Source of the DNA: CAWAND01 sp963727915
GTDB lineage: Bacteria > Chloroflexota > Anaerolineae > Anaerolineales > E44-bin32
Reading direction: 5' to 3'
DNA length: 64,000 bases
Assembly (NCBI GenBank): GCA_963727915.1
Contig: CAVSID010000001.1
Coordinates: 744,001 to 808,000, forward strand
Below are positions 46,340-55,822 of the stretch, one piece after another; position 1 is the first letter of the stretch; each line of letters begins with the position of its first letter. A program made the position numbers and the translations under genes. Under the pieces are notes generated by a model, which ran no database searches, had not been told where the DNA came from, and worked only from the letters and a program-made list of their open reading frames with translations.

Positions 46340-47139
46340 GCCGTGCCTCTTCCGGCGGCGACGCTAACTGGCTAAACCAACCCTGGGGGTCGTGCTCGAA
46401 GTGATACAGCTTGGCGATCTGGATCTCGAATGCTCGCATCCATGACATGCCGTGCAGGCCGACCACCAGCGCCATGCCCAGAAATGGCCCCGCCCAGTAG
46501 ATCCACCAGCCTTGAAAGCGCAGCGCGACCAGCATCGGGCCGAGGCTGCGGGCCGGGTTGGTGTTAGTACCCGAGAGCGGCGCTTCTAGACCAGGCCATC
46601 AGGCCATAAAGCACAGGGAAGAGCGCCGGGGTGGCTGGCCGCAGGCGACGATGACCGATGAAGACAAACAGCAGGGCTACCAGGGCGAAAGTGGCGGCGA
46701 CTTCGCCGGCCAGGGCCAGCCCTGTCCCGAACCTGGGATCGGGGAGGGTTGCGCCAAATTGCATGCTTTGCCCCATGTCACCCCAAAGCAGCAGTGGAAG
46801 AGCGCCGAGCAGCCCGCCCAGACATTGGGCAGCCACGTTGGCCAACGCGTGGCGACCGCTGAGCTTGCCCAGCATCCAGAAGGGGAGGCGGACCACGGGG
46901 TTGATGTGCGCGCCGCTGATCCGGCCGATGGGGGAGATGGCGATGGCGGCCCCGGTCGACCCGAACAGGAATCCCGTGATGAAACGGCGCAGGCTGGCAG
47001 ATGAGATCAGGCGCTGTACAGGGCTGCCCTGACCGAAGTCAAGGATGACAAACGAGACCCCGACAGCGACGAGCAGAGCTGTCCCCACCAATTCGGCGGC
47101 CACCGGTCTCCAGCAGACTCCGGCGCTGATCGTGATGTT
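46332..47139 (-). CDS. Aquaporin / glycerol facilitator (MIP family), first motif NPV, frameshifted
   Basis: Six-helix channel. The first pore motif is Asn-Pro-Val in ISGAHINPVVRLPFWMLG (usual Asn-Pro-Ala); the second is normal, Asn-Pro-Ala-Arg in NTNPARSLGPMLVA. Between them are helices such as LANVAAQCLGGLLGALPLLL. A frame change near 46570 separates the second motif from the rest. About 265 residues; the C-terminal tail QIAKLYHFEHDPQGWFSQLA is unusual. The start is unclear: the open frame reaches an ATG at 47223, which overlaps the hairpin of the preceding gene, so the true start is probably near 47140, where the MIP text (WRPVAAELVGTALLVAV) begins. Confidence 0.85.
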
Positions 47140-47212
47140 GGCCCTTCGGCATCCCTTCGTCCTACCTGACCCCCACGAAGTCGCGAGCCAGGCTGCTGGC
47201 CGGCAAACGCAA

Positions 47213-47238
47213 TGAAGGGGCACCGAGGTGCCCCTTCA
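47213..47238 (-). terminator. Hairpin terminator downstream of lipoprotein 1
   Basis: TGAAGGGGCACC and GGTGCCCCTTCA form a perfect 12-base inverted repeat with a two-base centre; the innermost pairs open to make the loop. It lies 31 bases after the end of lipoprotein 1 (minus strand), followed on that strand by a short T-containing stretch. It ends the exporter operon before the aquaporin gene. Confidence 0.7.
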
Positions 47239-47268
47239 CTATGGGAGGGAAGAGACGCAGGGCCAGTT

Positions 47269-48042
47269 CTACTTGGAAAGGCCCTGGAGGTAGTTGATGA
47301 CGACTCGCACCAACACTGGGTTGACCCCCAATTGTTCAAACTGGGTGAATCTGGCTTGTGCTGTGGCGCGCTGACTCTGCGCTGCGCTGTTCCCGTTGCC
47401 ATTGCTGTCGGCGCCGGGCAGGCCGCCCCCGTTGAGGCCGCCCGGACCCCCCGGACCGCCAGGCCCACCGGGACCACCGAATCCCCCACCACCCCGGAAT
47501 GCAAATCCACCGCCGTCTCCGCCGCCGCGGAACCCGCCACGGAAACCATTGGCGCTCGGCGTGGTGTCGGCTCCTGGAGTTCCCTGGGCGTTGGGGCCAC
47601 CGAAGGCGATTCCACCCTGGCCAAAGACCGAGGCTTCATCGGAACCCTTGAGTTTCATGGCCTGGATGGCGCTCACCTGATCGGCCGTCATGCTGGATTG
47701 GATCTGGTTGATGACCCCCTCAACTTCTGCCTGGGCGGCCGTGTCGCTGTTCATCAAGCTCTGCAGCCCCTGCCACAGAGGGATCAACTGGGCCGCCTCA
47801 TCAGCGGTAATCGCCTGAGACGTGTTGTCCAGCTTGATCGTGCCCACCGCCAAGGCGCTCGCCAGGGGGAGCGGAGCGTTGGGATCCTGGTTGCCGAAGA
47901 GCGACCGGCCGCCTTGGCCATTCTGAGCGCCGCCGCCGGGTCGGCCGCTTTGAGACGGACTGGACGCCTGCGCGCTGCCGCCGCACGCGGAAAGGACCAG
48001 CGAGAGCCCCAGCATCAGGGCCGGAAAAGCTGATCGACGCAT
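47269..48042 (-). CDS. Gly-rich lipoprotein of MacAB-like operon (lipoprotein 1)
   Basis: About 257 residues. The signal peptide ends in a lipobox (LGLSLVLSACGG). A shared core follows, with an ITADEAAQLIPLWQGLQSL block and SMTADQVSAIQAM. A very Gly/Phe/Pro-rich stretch (47429-47560 region, RGGFRGGGDGGGFAF and GGPGG repeats) precedes a C-terminal NPVLVRVVINYLQ. It is a paralogue of the next gene. ATG 48042 has GGAGGTG upstream. Function unknown; its position after the exporter genes suggests an extracytoplasmic accessory or the exported/maturing substrate. Confidence 0.8.
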   Translation of the reverse strand: MRRSAFPALMLGLSLVLSACGGSAQASSPSQSGRPGGGAQNGQGGRSLFGNQDPNAPLPLASALAVGTIKLDNTSQAITADEAAQLIPLWQGLQSLMNSDTAAQAEVEGVINQIQSSMTADQVSAIQAMKLKGSDEASVFGQGGIAFGGPNAQGTPGADTTPSANGFRGGFRGGGDGGGFAFRGGGGFGGPGGPGGPGGPGGLNGGGLPGADSNGNGNSAAQSQRATAQARFTQFEQLGVNPVLVRVVINYLQGLSK

Positions 48043-48060
48043 CGCAACACACCTCCGTTT

Positions 48061-48076
48061 AGTGACGATTTTCACA
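48061..48076. promoter_or_regulatory. Near-exact CRP-type palindrome upstream of lipoprotein 1
   Basis: AGTGA-CGATTT-TCACA (nine of ten fixed positions) lies in the 80-base gap between the two lipoprotein genes, 18 bases before the start of lipoprotein 1 on the minus strand, and would overlap a promoter or the ribosome binding region there. Confidence 0.4.
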
Positions 48077-48122
48077 AAGCCTCCGGGCACAGCTTTCGCC
48101 TGGCCTCCAAGATGACCTCGGG

Positions 48123-48794
48123 CTAGCCCAACTTCGATTGCAGGTATTGGATGACGGCTCGCACCGTCATCGGGTTGACCCCAGCGGAGGTGTAGTGGTT
48201 CTGATATGCCTGAGGGGTGGCCTGCTGGGCCGCTGAAGCCGTGGACTGCGGGAAGCCCGAGCTAGCGCCGGGCGGCAGGCCCGCAGCACCGCCGCCTAGG
48301 AAAGCGCCATCACCGCCACCGCCGGGGCCAAAGCCGCCCCCGGGTCCGAAGCCGCCATCAGAACTCGCCCGACGCGTGGCTTGAATCTCAGCGCTGGAGG
48401 CGCCGCCCAAGGCGGAATTCTGGACTAGTGCGGCCACATCGGATTGCGTGATCTGCATAGCGGAAATGGCCGCCACCTGCTCGGCGGACATGCTGGCCTC
48501 GATCTGAGCCAGCACGCCCTGAATCTCCTGATCCGAGCTTGTGGCGCTGGAGAGCAGGCTCGACAGACCCTGCCAGAGTGGAAGCAGCTGGGCGGCCTGC
48601 TCGGCGTCGACGGCCCCGGCGGACCCCTCGAGCTTGAGCGTCCCGGCCGCCAACTGCGCCGGCACGGGCAGCGCGTCGGGGTAGTCCGCCGAAAGCGCCG
48701 ATGCGCTCTGCCCTGAGCCGGCGGCGCCGCCGCAGCCTGTCAGGATCAGGGCGGCGATGAGGCTGATGAAGACGATGGGGCGATGGGCGCTCAT
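48123..48794 (-). CDS. Lipoprotein 2, paralogue of lipoprotein 1
   Basis: About 223 residues with a lipobox (IAALILTGCGGAAG), the common core (AEQAAQLLPLWQGLSSLLSS, SMSAEQVAAISAMQI), a Gly-rich linker and a C-terminus NPMTVRAVIQYLQ like that of lipoprotein 1. The two arose by tandem duplication. It lies 36 bases after the permease stop (minus strand), the most likely operon partner of the exporter. No frameshift. Function unknown. Confidence 0.8.
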   Translation of the reverse strand: MSAHRPIVFISLIAALILTGCGGAAGSGQSASALSADYPDALPVPAQLAAGTLKLEGSAGAVDAEQAAQLLPLWQGLSSLLSSATSSDQEIQGVLAQIEASMSAEQVAAISAMQITQSDVAALVQNSALGGASSAEIQATRRASSDGGFGPGGGFGPGGGGDGAFLGGGAAGLPPGASSGFPQSTASAAQQATPQAYQNHYTSAGVNPMTVRAVIQYLQSKLG

Positions 48795-48830
48795 GATGTG
48801 ATCTCCGTCACCCTCAAGGGTGGGCTGCGC

Positions 48831-50061
48831 CTATTCGTAGCGCAGCGCCTGAATGGGATCCAGCTTGGCGGCACTGTTGGCGGGGAAATACCCAAAGACG
48901 ATGCCCACCGCCGCCGCCGAGACAAACGCCAGCAGAATCGACCACGGAACAATGACTGTCTGGAAGCTGCCGAAGTGGCCCAGGGCCCACGCCCCGCCCA
49001 CGCCGCCAAGTGCGCCCAAGGCACCACCGACGAGGCTGAGCAAGAGGGCCTCGGTGAGGAACTGCAGGCGGACGTCGGTCGGGGTGGCTCCGATTGCCTG
49101 GCGGATGCCAATCTCGCGCTGTCCGTTCGGTCACACTTACTAACATGATGTTCATGATCCCAATACCTCCTACCAGTAGGGAGACGGCCGCCACCCAGGC
49201 GAGAAGCGCCCGGAAGGCAGCCGTGGTGGCTGTTTGCGTTTGGATCACGTCCTGCTGCGTCTGCACGTTGAAGGGAAGCTCGGTAAGGGAAACGCTGTGC
49301 GCCTTGGCCAGCAGGACCTGGGTTTGGAAGATGGCTTGATCCATCGACGTGCCGTCAGCCACCTTGATGAAGATCGTCGTCACCCGGCTGCCGAAGATGC
49401 GCGACAAGCGCGACGGCAGGAACCGCTGGTTGACGACCGTCAGCGACGTGTACAGTTGGCTGTCGTAGTCGACGTTGCCCACCGTTCCCTTGGAGGCCGT
49501 GACCCCGATGACTGTGAGTTGGGCGTTGCCCACCAGGATGGTCTGGCCGATAGGATTGGTCGTGCCGAACAAGCTCTCGGCCAGGGTGGGGCCGAGCACG
49601 GCGACCTTGGTCCCCTGGTCGGCCTCCTCGGCGGTAAAGAAGCGGCCGCTGGCGATATCCACACTGCGCACCGTCGGGTAATCGGCGGTGGTGCCGACGA
49701 TGCTCACCCCGGAAAGCGTGATACCCCCGGAGCGGACGGTTTCGTTGGCATCGCGCTCGGTGGAGACGCCGGTGACACCCGGAACCTGGGCCTCGATGGC
49801 AGAGACGTCGTCCATGGTGAGGAACGTGTCGCCGCCACCACCGCCGGGTCCGCCGCGCGTGAAATTGGGGGTGACGAAGATCAGGTTGGTGCCCAGGCCC
49901 TTGATCTGATTGGCGACGATGGCCTGAGCGCCGGCGCTGACCGCCAGCATCATGATGACGGCGGCGACGCCGATGATGACACCCAGCATGGTAAGCAAGG
50001 TGCGGAGCTTGTTGGTCAGCAGGCCTTCCCAGGCGACGGACAGGATTTCGAGCGGTTTCAC
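48831..50061 (-). CDS. MacB-like ABC transporter permease, one frameshift
   Basis: Starts MKPLEILSVAWEGLLTNKLR with the first helix LLTMLGVIIGVAAVIMMLAV, then a large periplasmic domain (MacB_PCD; about 50-265) and the FtsX-like helices (WVAAVSLLVGGIGIMNIMLV, and after a frame change near 49125 LLSLVGGALGALGGVGGAWA). It ends AKLDPIQALRYE, the family's invariant tail. About 405 residues. The start overlaps the ATPase stop by four bases. MacB-type permeases use ATP binding to move envelope substrates. Confidence 0.92.
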
Positions 50062-50780
50062 TTCTGCGCTCTCCTGGCCTTTCCGTTGGCCTTGTCTATT
50101 TCGATGCGTCCGTCCCGGAAGTGGATCACCCGCTGGGCGTGGTCGGCCAGGTCGGGCTCGTGCGTCACCATCACAATCGTCCTTCCCCGATCATGCAGGT
50201 CGTGGAGCAGATCCATGATCTCGAGGCTGGCGGCCGTGTCCAGATTGCCAGTGGGTTCGTCGGCCAGGATAATCAGCGGGTCGTTGATCAGGGCGCGGGC
50301 GATGGCCACCCGCTGCTGCTGCCCACCGGAAAGCTCCGAAGGGAGATGGTCGGCCCGGTCGGCCAGTCCCACGGAAGCCAGAGCCTGGAGCGCCAGCTCC
50401 TGCCGTACCTCGGGGGCATGTTTGCCGTTGTGTGAATACAGGAGCGGGAGCGCCACATTCTTCACGGCGGTCGTCCGCCCAAGCAGGTTATAGGACTGGA
50501 AGACGAAGCCGATTTCGCGGTTGCGAATCTCGGCTCGCTCGTAGACATCCAGGTCGCTGACGTCCTCGCCGGCCAGAATGTAGCGGCCGGAGGTGGGACG
50601 ATCCAGGCAGCCCAAGATGTTCATCAGCGTGCTCTTGCCCGAGCCGGACGACCCCATGATGGCCACGAATTCCCCGGTCTGGATGCGCAGACTGACGTCG
50701 TTGAGCGCGTGGACCTGCACCGGCCCCTTGCCGTAGGTCTTGACCAGATTCAAGGTCTCGATGATCGGCGCCTGGCTCAT
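50058..50780 (-). CDS. MacB/LolD-like ABC ATPase
   Basis: An intact 240-residue ATPase: Walker A MGSSGSGKSTLMNILGCLDR, signature ELSGGQQQRVAIARAL, Walker B LIILADEPTGNLDT, switch His in VMVTHEPDLADHA. The X-loop/Q-loop FVFQSYNLLGRTTAVKNVAL is of the LolD/MacB type. Four-base overlaps on both sides couple it to the fusion-protein and permease genes. Confidence 0.95.
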   Translation of the reverse strand: MSQAPIIETLNLVKTYGKGPVQVHALNDVSLRIQTGEFVAIMGSSGSGKSTLMNILGCLDRPTSGRYILAGEDVSDLDVYERAEIRNREIGFVFQSYNLLGRTTAVKNVALPLLYSHNGKHAPEVRQELALQALASVGLADRADHLPSELSGGQQQRVAIARALINDPLIILADEPTGNLDTAASLEIMDLLHDLHDRGRTIVMVTHEPDLADHAQRVIHFRDGRIEIDKANGKARRAQK

Positions 50781-52312
50781 GGCTGACTCTGGCCGGACTG
50801 CGTTTGCGACTGGGTCTGAACCACGCCGGTGGTGACCACGTCGCCGCGCTGCAGCCCGGATGTGATCTCGGCGCTTGTCAGGCTTTCTAGTCCGACCTGG
50901 ACGACGCGCAGCTGCGGCTGGCCGTCGACCAACACGAACACGCCGTAGCTACCGGGTGACAATTCGTGGACAGCTTCGATCGGTACCAGCAGGACGTCAC
51001 GCGCTTCGGCGCTGATGACCTGGACGGTGGCATTCAGCCCCAGGAAGAGCTGGGGCGATGTGGCCGGCGTGGGTGTGGCCCCTGCCGGATCGGCGCTGGC
51101 GGCGGTGACGGTTGTGCCGGACGAGGCGGTCGGGCCAGACGAGCCGGCCCCACCATTCCTGCTAGAGCCCGTGTCCAAGAGAACGACGGCCTGGACGGTT
51201 TGTATGCCCTCCACCGTCACCAGCTGCGGTTCAACCTGGGTGATCTTGCCGGTGAAGGTCTGGTTGGGGTAGGCGTCGAAAGTCACATTGACCGAATTGC
51301 CGACCTGGACCTGCGCCAGGTCGGTTTCATCGAAGTTCACCTGCAGGCCGGGGTGGGTCAAATCGGCCACGGTGATGATGGAGCTGCCGCCCACTGACTG
51401 CCCAACGGTGGCATCAACCGACAGGACGGTGCCGGTGATCGGCGACTTGAGCACCGTGTTGTCCACGGTGGTCTGGGCCGACTCGACGTCGAGTTGGGCC
51501 TGCCGGAGCTTGAGCAAATCGGAGCTCACCGGAGCGTTGGTGTCGGCCTGGGAGCTGGCCCCGGTCAAGGCGTCCACCAGGGCCTGGGCGGAGTTAGCCT
51601 GGGCCTGCGCCAGATCCAAGTTAGCCTGAAGCAGGTCCTGGTCGGCCTGGGTGGGTTTGCCCTTGTACCAGTTCAGCGTGCGCAACGCCGAGTCATACGC
51701 CTGTTGGGCGTTGCTGAGATTGATGGCCGCCTGCGCGCTGTCGTGGTCATCAGGAGAGCCGCTGCTGGCTTTGCGTTTGGCCTGATCCAGCGCCTGCTTG
51801 GCCAGGAGCACTTTGCCCTCTTGGGCGGCGATCGTTTGGGCGCTGGCCCGGTTGCCCTGCTGCTGAGATGAGTAGCTGTATTTGGCCGATGCCAGGTTCT
51901 TCTGGGCGGTGGCCAAGGCCTGCTGCGCGCTGGCCAGGGCCTCGGGGCCAGTGAGGGAGGCCAGGTTGAGCTTGGCCTGGTCGAGATCTTGCTGGGCCGA
52001 GGTGGCGTCGATCTTGGCCAGGACTTCCCCTTGCTGCACCTGATCCCCGACATTCACGTTGAGTTCCGTCATGGTGCCCGAGTTTTCGAAACCGAGCTGG
52101 CGCTCTGAATTGGAGATCAACTCACCTGTCCCACTGGCGGAGAGCACGATACTGCCCGTGTCCACCGTTGCGGTTTGAAGTTGGGAAGACGTCGCCTGGG
52201 ATTTGGGAAGGACCACGGAGCGGAAGTACCAGTAGGTGCCCCCGGCGCCGACCAATACCACAGCCAAGAGGGCGACAAGTAGTTTGCGCGAACGAAGACG
52301 GTTCATAGCCAT
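50777..52312 (-). CDS. MacA/HlyD-like membrane fusion protein
   Basis: 511 residues: an N-terminal anchor helix (KLLVALLAVVLVGAGGTYWY), a lipoyl-like half (LNVNVGDQVQQGEVLAKIDA), a long coiled-coil hairpin rich in Ala and Gln (about 110-260), then the second lipoyl half and beta-barrel (VTLSVDATVGQSVGG-like text, LQVNFDETDLAQVQVG). It ends in a Gln/Ser-rich tail. It joins the permease to the outer layers in MacAB-type exporters; no TolC-like gene is seen, consistent with a cell lacking a classical outer membrane. Start ATG 52312, or 52306 (MNRLRS). Confidence 0.93.
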   Translation of the reverse strand: MAMNRLRSRKLLVALLAVVLVGAGGTYWYFRSVVLPKSQATSSQLQTATVDTGSIVLSASGTGELISNSERQLGFENSGTMTELNVNVGDQVQQGEVLAKIDATSAQQDLDQAKLNLASLTGPEALASAQQALATAQKNLASAKYSYSSQQQGNRASAQTIAAQEGKVLLAKQALDQAKRKASSGSPDDHDSAQAAINLSNAQQAYDSALRTLNWYKGKPTQADQDLLQANLDLAQAQANSAQALVDALTGASSQADTNAPVSSDLLKLRQAQLDVESAQTTVDNTVLKSPITGTVLSVDATVGQSVGGSSIITVADLTHPGLQVNFDETDLAQVQVGNSVNVTFDAYPNQTFTGKITQVEPQLVTVEGIQTVQAVVLLDTGSSRNGGAGSSGPTASSGTTVTAASADPAGATPTPATSPQLFLGLNATVQVISAEARDVLLVPIEAVHELSPGSYGVFVLVDGQPQLRVVQVGLESLTSAEITSGLQRGDVVTTGVVQTQSQTQSGQSQP

Positions 52313-52453
52313 CCATCCGTGAAGGGATTAATTCTGACAGCGAGGTCAAGTATCCCAATCGCGCATGAAAGCCAGATGACAAAAGTGTGTGGAAGTTATG
52401 AAGAATGCCGATCTGGGAGCGGGGGTTCGAGGGTGGGCGCGGGGTCGCCCAAT

Positions 52454-52469
52454 TGTGAGATATTTCACA
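52454..52469. promoter_or_regulatory. CRP-type palindrome upstream of the MacA-like operon
   Basis: TGTGA-GATATT-TCACA, exact, extended to TTGTGA...TCACAA. It lies in the 185-base gap between the thioesterase gene and the fusion-protein gene, about 140 bases before the fusion-protein start on the minus strand and 29 bases after the thioesterase stop. Being intergenic, it is the best-placed site for control of the exporter operon. Confidence 0.55.
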
Positions 52470-52497
52470 AAGCGAGAGTGTTGGATAGGTTGGGTGG

Positions 52498-52977
52498 TCA
52501 GGATTCGGTGGGGACTGGGGGACCCAGCCGTCGGCGGAGGTCGGAGCTGGCCGGGTCATCCCCGGTCCGTACGACCAGCGTCAGCCGGGAGATGGACACC
52601 AGCCGCTGGCGGTTGTCGTGGATGCGGATCTCCCACACCTGGACCGTGCGGCCCAACTTGACCGGCCGCGCCGTCCCGATCACGTGGCCCGTCTGGACGG
52701 CGCGCAGGTGGCTGATATTGAGCTCGAGCCCGAGGACGAACTGGTCATCGTCGAGGGTCAGCAGGCCGGCGATGCTCCCCAGCGTCTCGGCCAGGGTGGC
52801 GGAGGCCCCACCGTGCATCAAGCCCATCGGCTGCTGGGTGCGCTGATCGATGGGCATCCTGGCGCATAGGTAATCGTCGCCCACCTCGGTCATGACGATG
52901 CCAAGATGGTCGGCCATCGAGCCTTCCGATGTCTTGTTGATCAGTTCAGGGTTGGGGCGGCGCTTCCAGATGCTCAT
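52498..52977 (-). CDS. Hotdog-fold acyl-CoA thioesterase (PaaI/MenI-like)
   Basis: About 160 residues of hotdog fold. The catalytic block QPMGLMHGGASATLAETLGS (His-Gly-Gly and Glu on the central helix) is of the PaaI/1,4-dihydroxy-2-naphthoyl-CoA-hydrolase type, and the N-terminal part reads LGIVMTEVGDDYLCARMPID. It hydrolyses an acyl- or aroyl-CoA in the cytoplasm. ATG 52977 is taken as the start (MSIWKRRPNPELI), well inside the open frame that reaches 53055. It is divergent from the helicase gene. Confidence 0.88.
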   Translation of the reverse strand: MSIWKRRPNPELINKTSEGSMADHLGIVMTEVGDDYLCARMPIDQRTQQPMGLMHGGASATLAETLGSIAGLLTLDDDQFVLGLELNISHLRAVQTGHVIGTARPVKLGRTVQVWEIRIHDNRQRLVSISRLTLVVRTGDDPASSDLRRRLGPPVPTES

Positions 52978-53078
52978 GCGTTCGCGTCCTGCTCGGGCGA
53001 AATGTGCGACGCTCGTTGCGTCGGCTTGGCAACGGGCCGAGATCGGGCCCATCATACCATCGGCCGGCGAGGCTGCCG

Positions 53079-53084
53079 TATAAT
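53079..53084 (+). promoter_or_regulatory. TATAAT -10 box ten bases before the helicase ATG
   Basis: A perfect TATAAT ends ten bases before ATG 53095, the same spacing as at gatC, so the helicase mRNA probably starts at or near the start codon. Confidence 0.6.
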
Positions 53085-53094
53085 CGCCGGCAGC

Positions 53095-55633
53095 ATGCCG
53101 ATCCTCGATGTCCTCGATTCACTCCGACGAGACTCGAAGTTCATGGCCAATGTGACGGCCTGGGAACGCCTGCCCGCCCGGCCGGCACATTACGCCGATT
53201 TTCCGGTTGGGCTCGACGCGCGTCTCGTGTCTGCCTTGCGCCAGCGGGGCGAGGCGCCTCTGTTCACCCACCAGGCGGCCGCTGTGGAAGCGGCCATGGC
53301 CGGCGACAACATCGTTGTGGTGACCGCCACCGCCTCGGGCAAGACCCTTGCCTACAATCTGCCGGTGATCCATGCGCTGCTCCAGGATCCGGACGCCACC
53401 GCTCTGTATCTGTTTCCCACCAAGGCACTTGCGCAAGATCAGGCGGCCGCCCTGAACGCCTTGCTCGTGTCAGCCGGCGTCGCTAACCTCATTCCGGTGC
53501 GCATCTACGATGGCGACACACCTCGCGGACAGCGGCGGGATGCCAGAGACGAAGCCCGGATTCTGATCACCAACCCGGATATGCTGCACGCCGGAATTCT
53601 GCCGCACCACCCACGCTGGGCCCAGTTTCTGAGCGGACTGAGATGGATCGTGGTCGATGAGCTGCACACCTACCGGGGCGTGTTCGGCTCCAATGTCGCC
53701 AATCTCTTCCGGCGGCTGCGGCGCATTACAGCCTTTCATGGCAGCCAACCCCAATTCGCACTGACGTCGGCCACGATCGCCAATCCCAAGGAACTGGCGG
53801 AGCGGCTGATCGAGGCGCCGGTGCACCTGATCTCGCCCGACTTGGATGGGGCACCTCGGGCCGAAAAGCATGTGATTCTCTACAACCCTCCGGTCATCGA
53901 TCCAGCGCTGGGAATTCGGCGTTCCTACACTCTCGAAACCACGCGTGTGGCATCACGCTTTCTCCAGGCGGGGGTCCAGACGGCGGTGTTCGCCCGGGCA
54001 CGTTTGACGACCGAAGTTCTGCTGGGCTATGTGCGAGATGCCTACCAGGGGGACGGAGGCGATCCGTCCGAAGTGCGCGGCTACCGGGGCGGCTACCTTC
54101 CCCGGGAGAGGCGCGAAATCGAAGCCGGACTCCACGATGGCCGGGTGCGCGGCGTGGTGGCCACCAACGCGCTCGAGTTGGGGGTGGACATCGGCCAGCT
54201 CGGGGCAGCCGTGCTGGCCGGATACCCCGGGACGATCTCCAGCTTGTGGCAGCAGGCGGGCCGCGCCGGCCGTCGAACAGAAATGTCGGCGGCGGTGCTT
54301 GTGGCGTCCGGTGCCCCGCTGGATCAGTTCGTGGCCACCCATCCTCGCTATCTATTCGAGCGGCCGCCCGAGATGGGGCTGATCAACCCCGACAATCTGG
54401 CGATTCTGATCCGGCATCTTCGCTGCGCTGTCTTCGAACTGCCCTTTGAGTCCGGCGAACCCTTCGGCGGCTTCGGCGAAGTGGTGGAGCTTCTCGACTA
54501 TCTGTCCGACGAAGGCTGGCTTCACAGCTCGGCCGGCAGCTATACGCTGGGTGGGAGACGCGTATCCGGCCGAGGGGGTTTCCCTGCGCGCCGGGACGGA
54601 CGACACCGTGGTCATCCAGAACACGCAGGATGGCCGGCCGGTGGTGATCGGCGAGGTCGATCGGGCCACGGCGCCGGTGTTGATCCACGAGGGCGCAGTC
54701 TACACACACGAGGGGCGGACACATATCGTCGAGCACCTAGATTGGGAGGCCGGGATCGCCAACGTCAAACCGGCTGAAGTTGACTACTACACCGACGCAT
54801 CTAAGTCAGTCGATCTGCAGGTTCTGGAGACGTATGATGCAGACGAGACCCAGCTCGCTCGGCGGGCGCATGGCTGGACGCAGGTTACCAGCCTGGCCAG
54901 TTCCTACCGCAAGGTCAAGCGTTACACGCATGAAACGCTGGGCTACGGTGCCATCGACCTGCCGGAGCGCTCCTATGAGACAAGCGCCTATTGGCTGTGG
55001 ATCGCTCCCGAGACCGTCGAACGCCTGGAGGCGGAAGGCGTGCTCATGGCCCCCAACGACTACGGCCCGTCCTGGGGCCAGGCACGCCAGGCTGCCCTCG
55101 CCCGCGACAGTCACCGCTGCCGCCAGTGCGGCGCTCCCGAGCGGGACGCCCGCACGCATGATGTGCACCACATTCGTCCATTTCGCGAGTTCGGTTACAT
55201 CCCAGGCGAGAACCGCAACGACCGCCTGGCCAACCAACTTGACAATCTCATGACCCTGTGCCCGACATGCCACCAGCGCGCCGAAGCCGCCCGCGGGACG
55301 CGCAGCGCGCTCAGTGGCCTCGGCTATGCGCTGGGCAACATCGCCCCGCTGTATCTGATGTGCGATCCTCGCGACTTGGGAACGGTGGTGGAGGTCCGAT
55401 CGCGCCAGACCAAGGGGCCTTCCATCACGCTCTACGATCGCCTTCCGGAGGGCCTGGGGCTTTCGGAGCGGCTGTACGACCTGCATGCCGAGCTGCTGAC
55501 CGCCGCCAGCGAGCTGATCGCCGGCTGCGGCTGCCAGGACGGCTGCCCGGCGTGCGTTGGACCCGCAGGCCCCGGCGGCGCCGAAATCAAGGCGCTGACC
55601 CTCCAACTGCTGGACGCTCTGATCCCTGGCTGA
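53095..55633 (+). CDS. DEAD/DEAH helicase (YprA/MrfA-like, DUF1998) with nested HNH nuclease domain, one frameshift
   Basis: About 845 residues. RecA domain 1 has Walker A TATASGKT (77-84) and Walker B Asp188-Glu-Leu-His191 in WIVVDELHTYRG, with SAT in ALTSATIANP. Domain 2 has ATNALELGVDIGQL and QQAGRAGRR. After a frame change near 54550, the DUF1998 region follows. Within it, at about 55080-55300, lies an HNH domain: CRQCG, then VHHIRPFREFG, LDNLMTLC and PTCHQRAE. After that the helicase tail resumes (LGYALGNIAPLYLMCDPRDL) and ends in the four-Cys knot CGCQDGCPACV. YprA/MrfA relatives repair DNA, for example mitomycin crosslinks. Confidence 0.9.
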
Positions 55634-55770
55634 GCGCCGTCCTCACACATGTCATGGGGAGTCGCCAACCGGCGCCAAAGCCATCGTCTCGTCCGTTGAG
55701 GTCAGAACGATGGCCTCACTCGTTCCCTTCACCCGCCACTAGATAAGCGGGCCTAGCCCCGACATGAATA

Positions 55771-55802
55771 GCAAGGGCCGGCCCCGCCGGGCCGGCCCTT
55801 GC
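55771..55802. terminator. Bidirectional terminator between helicase and citrate synthase
   Basis: GCAAGGGCCGGCCC and GGGCCGGCCCTTGC pair perfectly over 14 bases around a CGCC loop, in the gap between two convergent genes. No T-run, but position and stability suit termination of both. Confidence 0.75.
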
Positions 55803-55822
55803 GCAGGTTCGAACCCATCGGG

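Noticed and set aside
47429..47560. Direct repeats resembling a CRISPR or minisatellite
   Set aside because: The repeats are codons for Gly-Gly-Pro inside lipoprotein 1, imperfect and without spacers.
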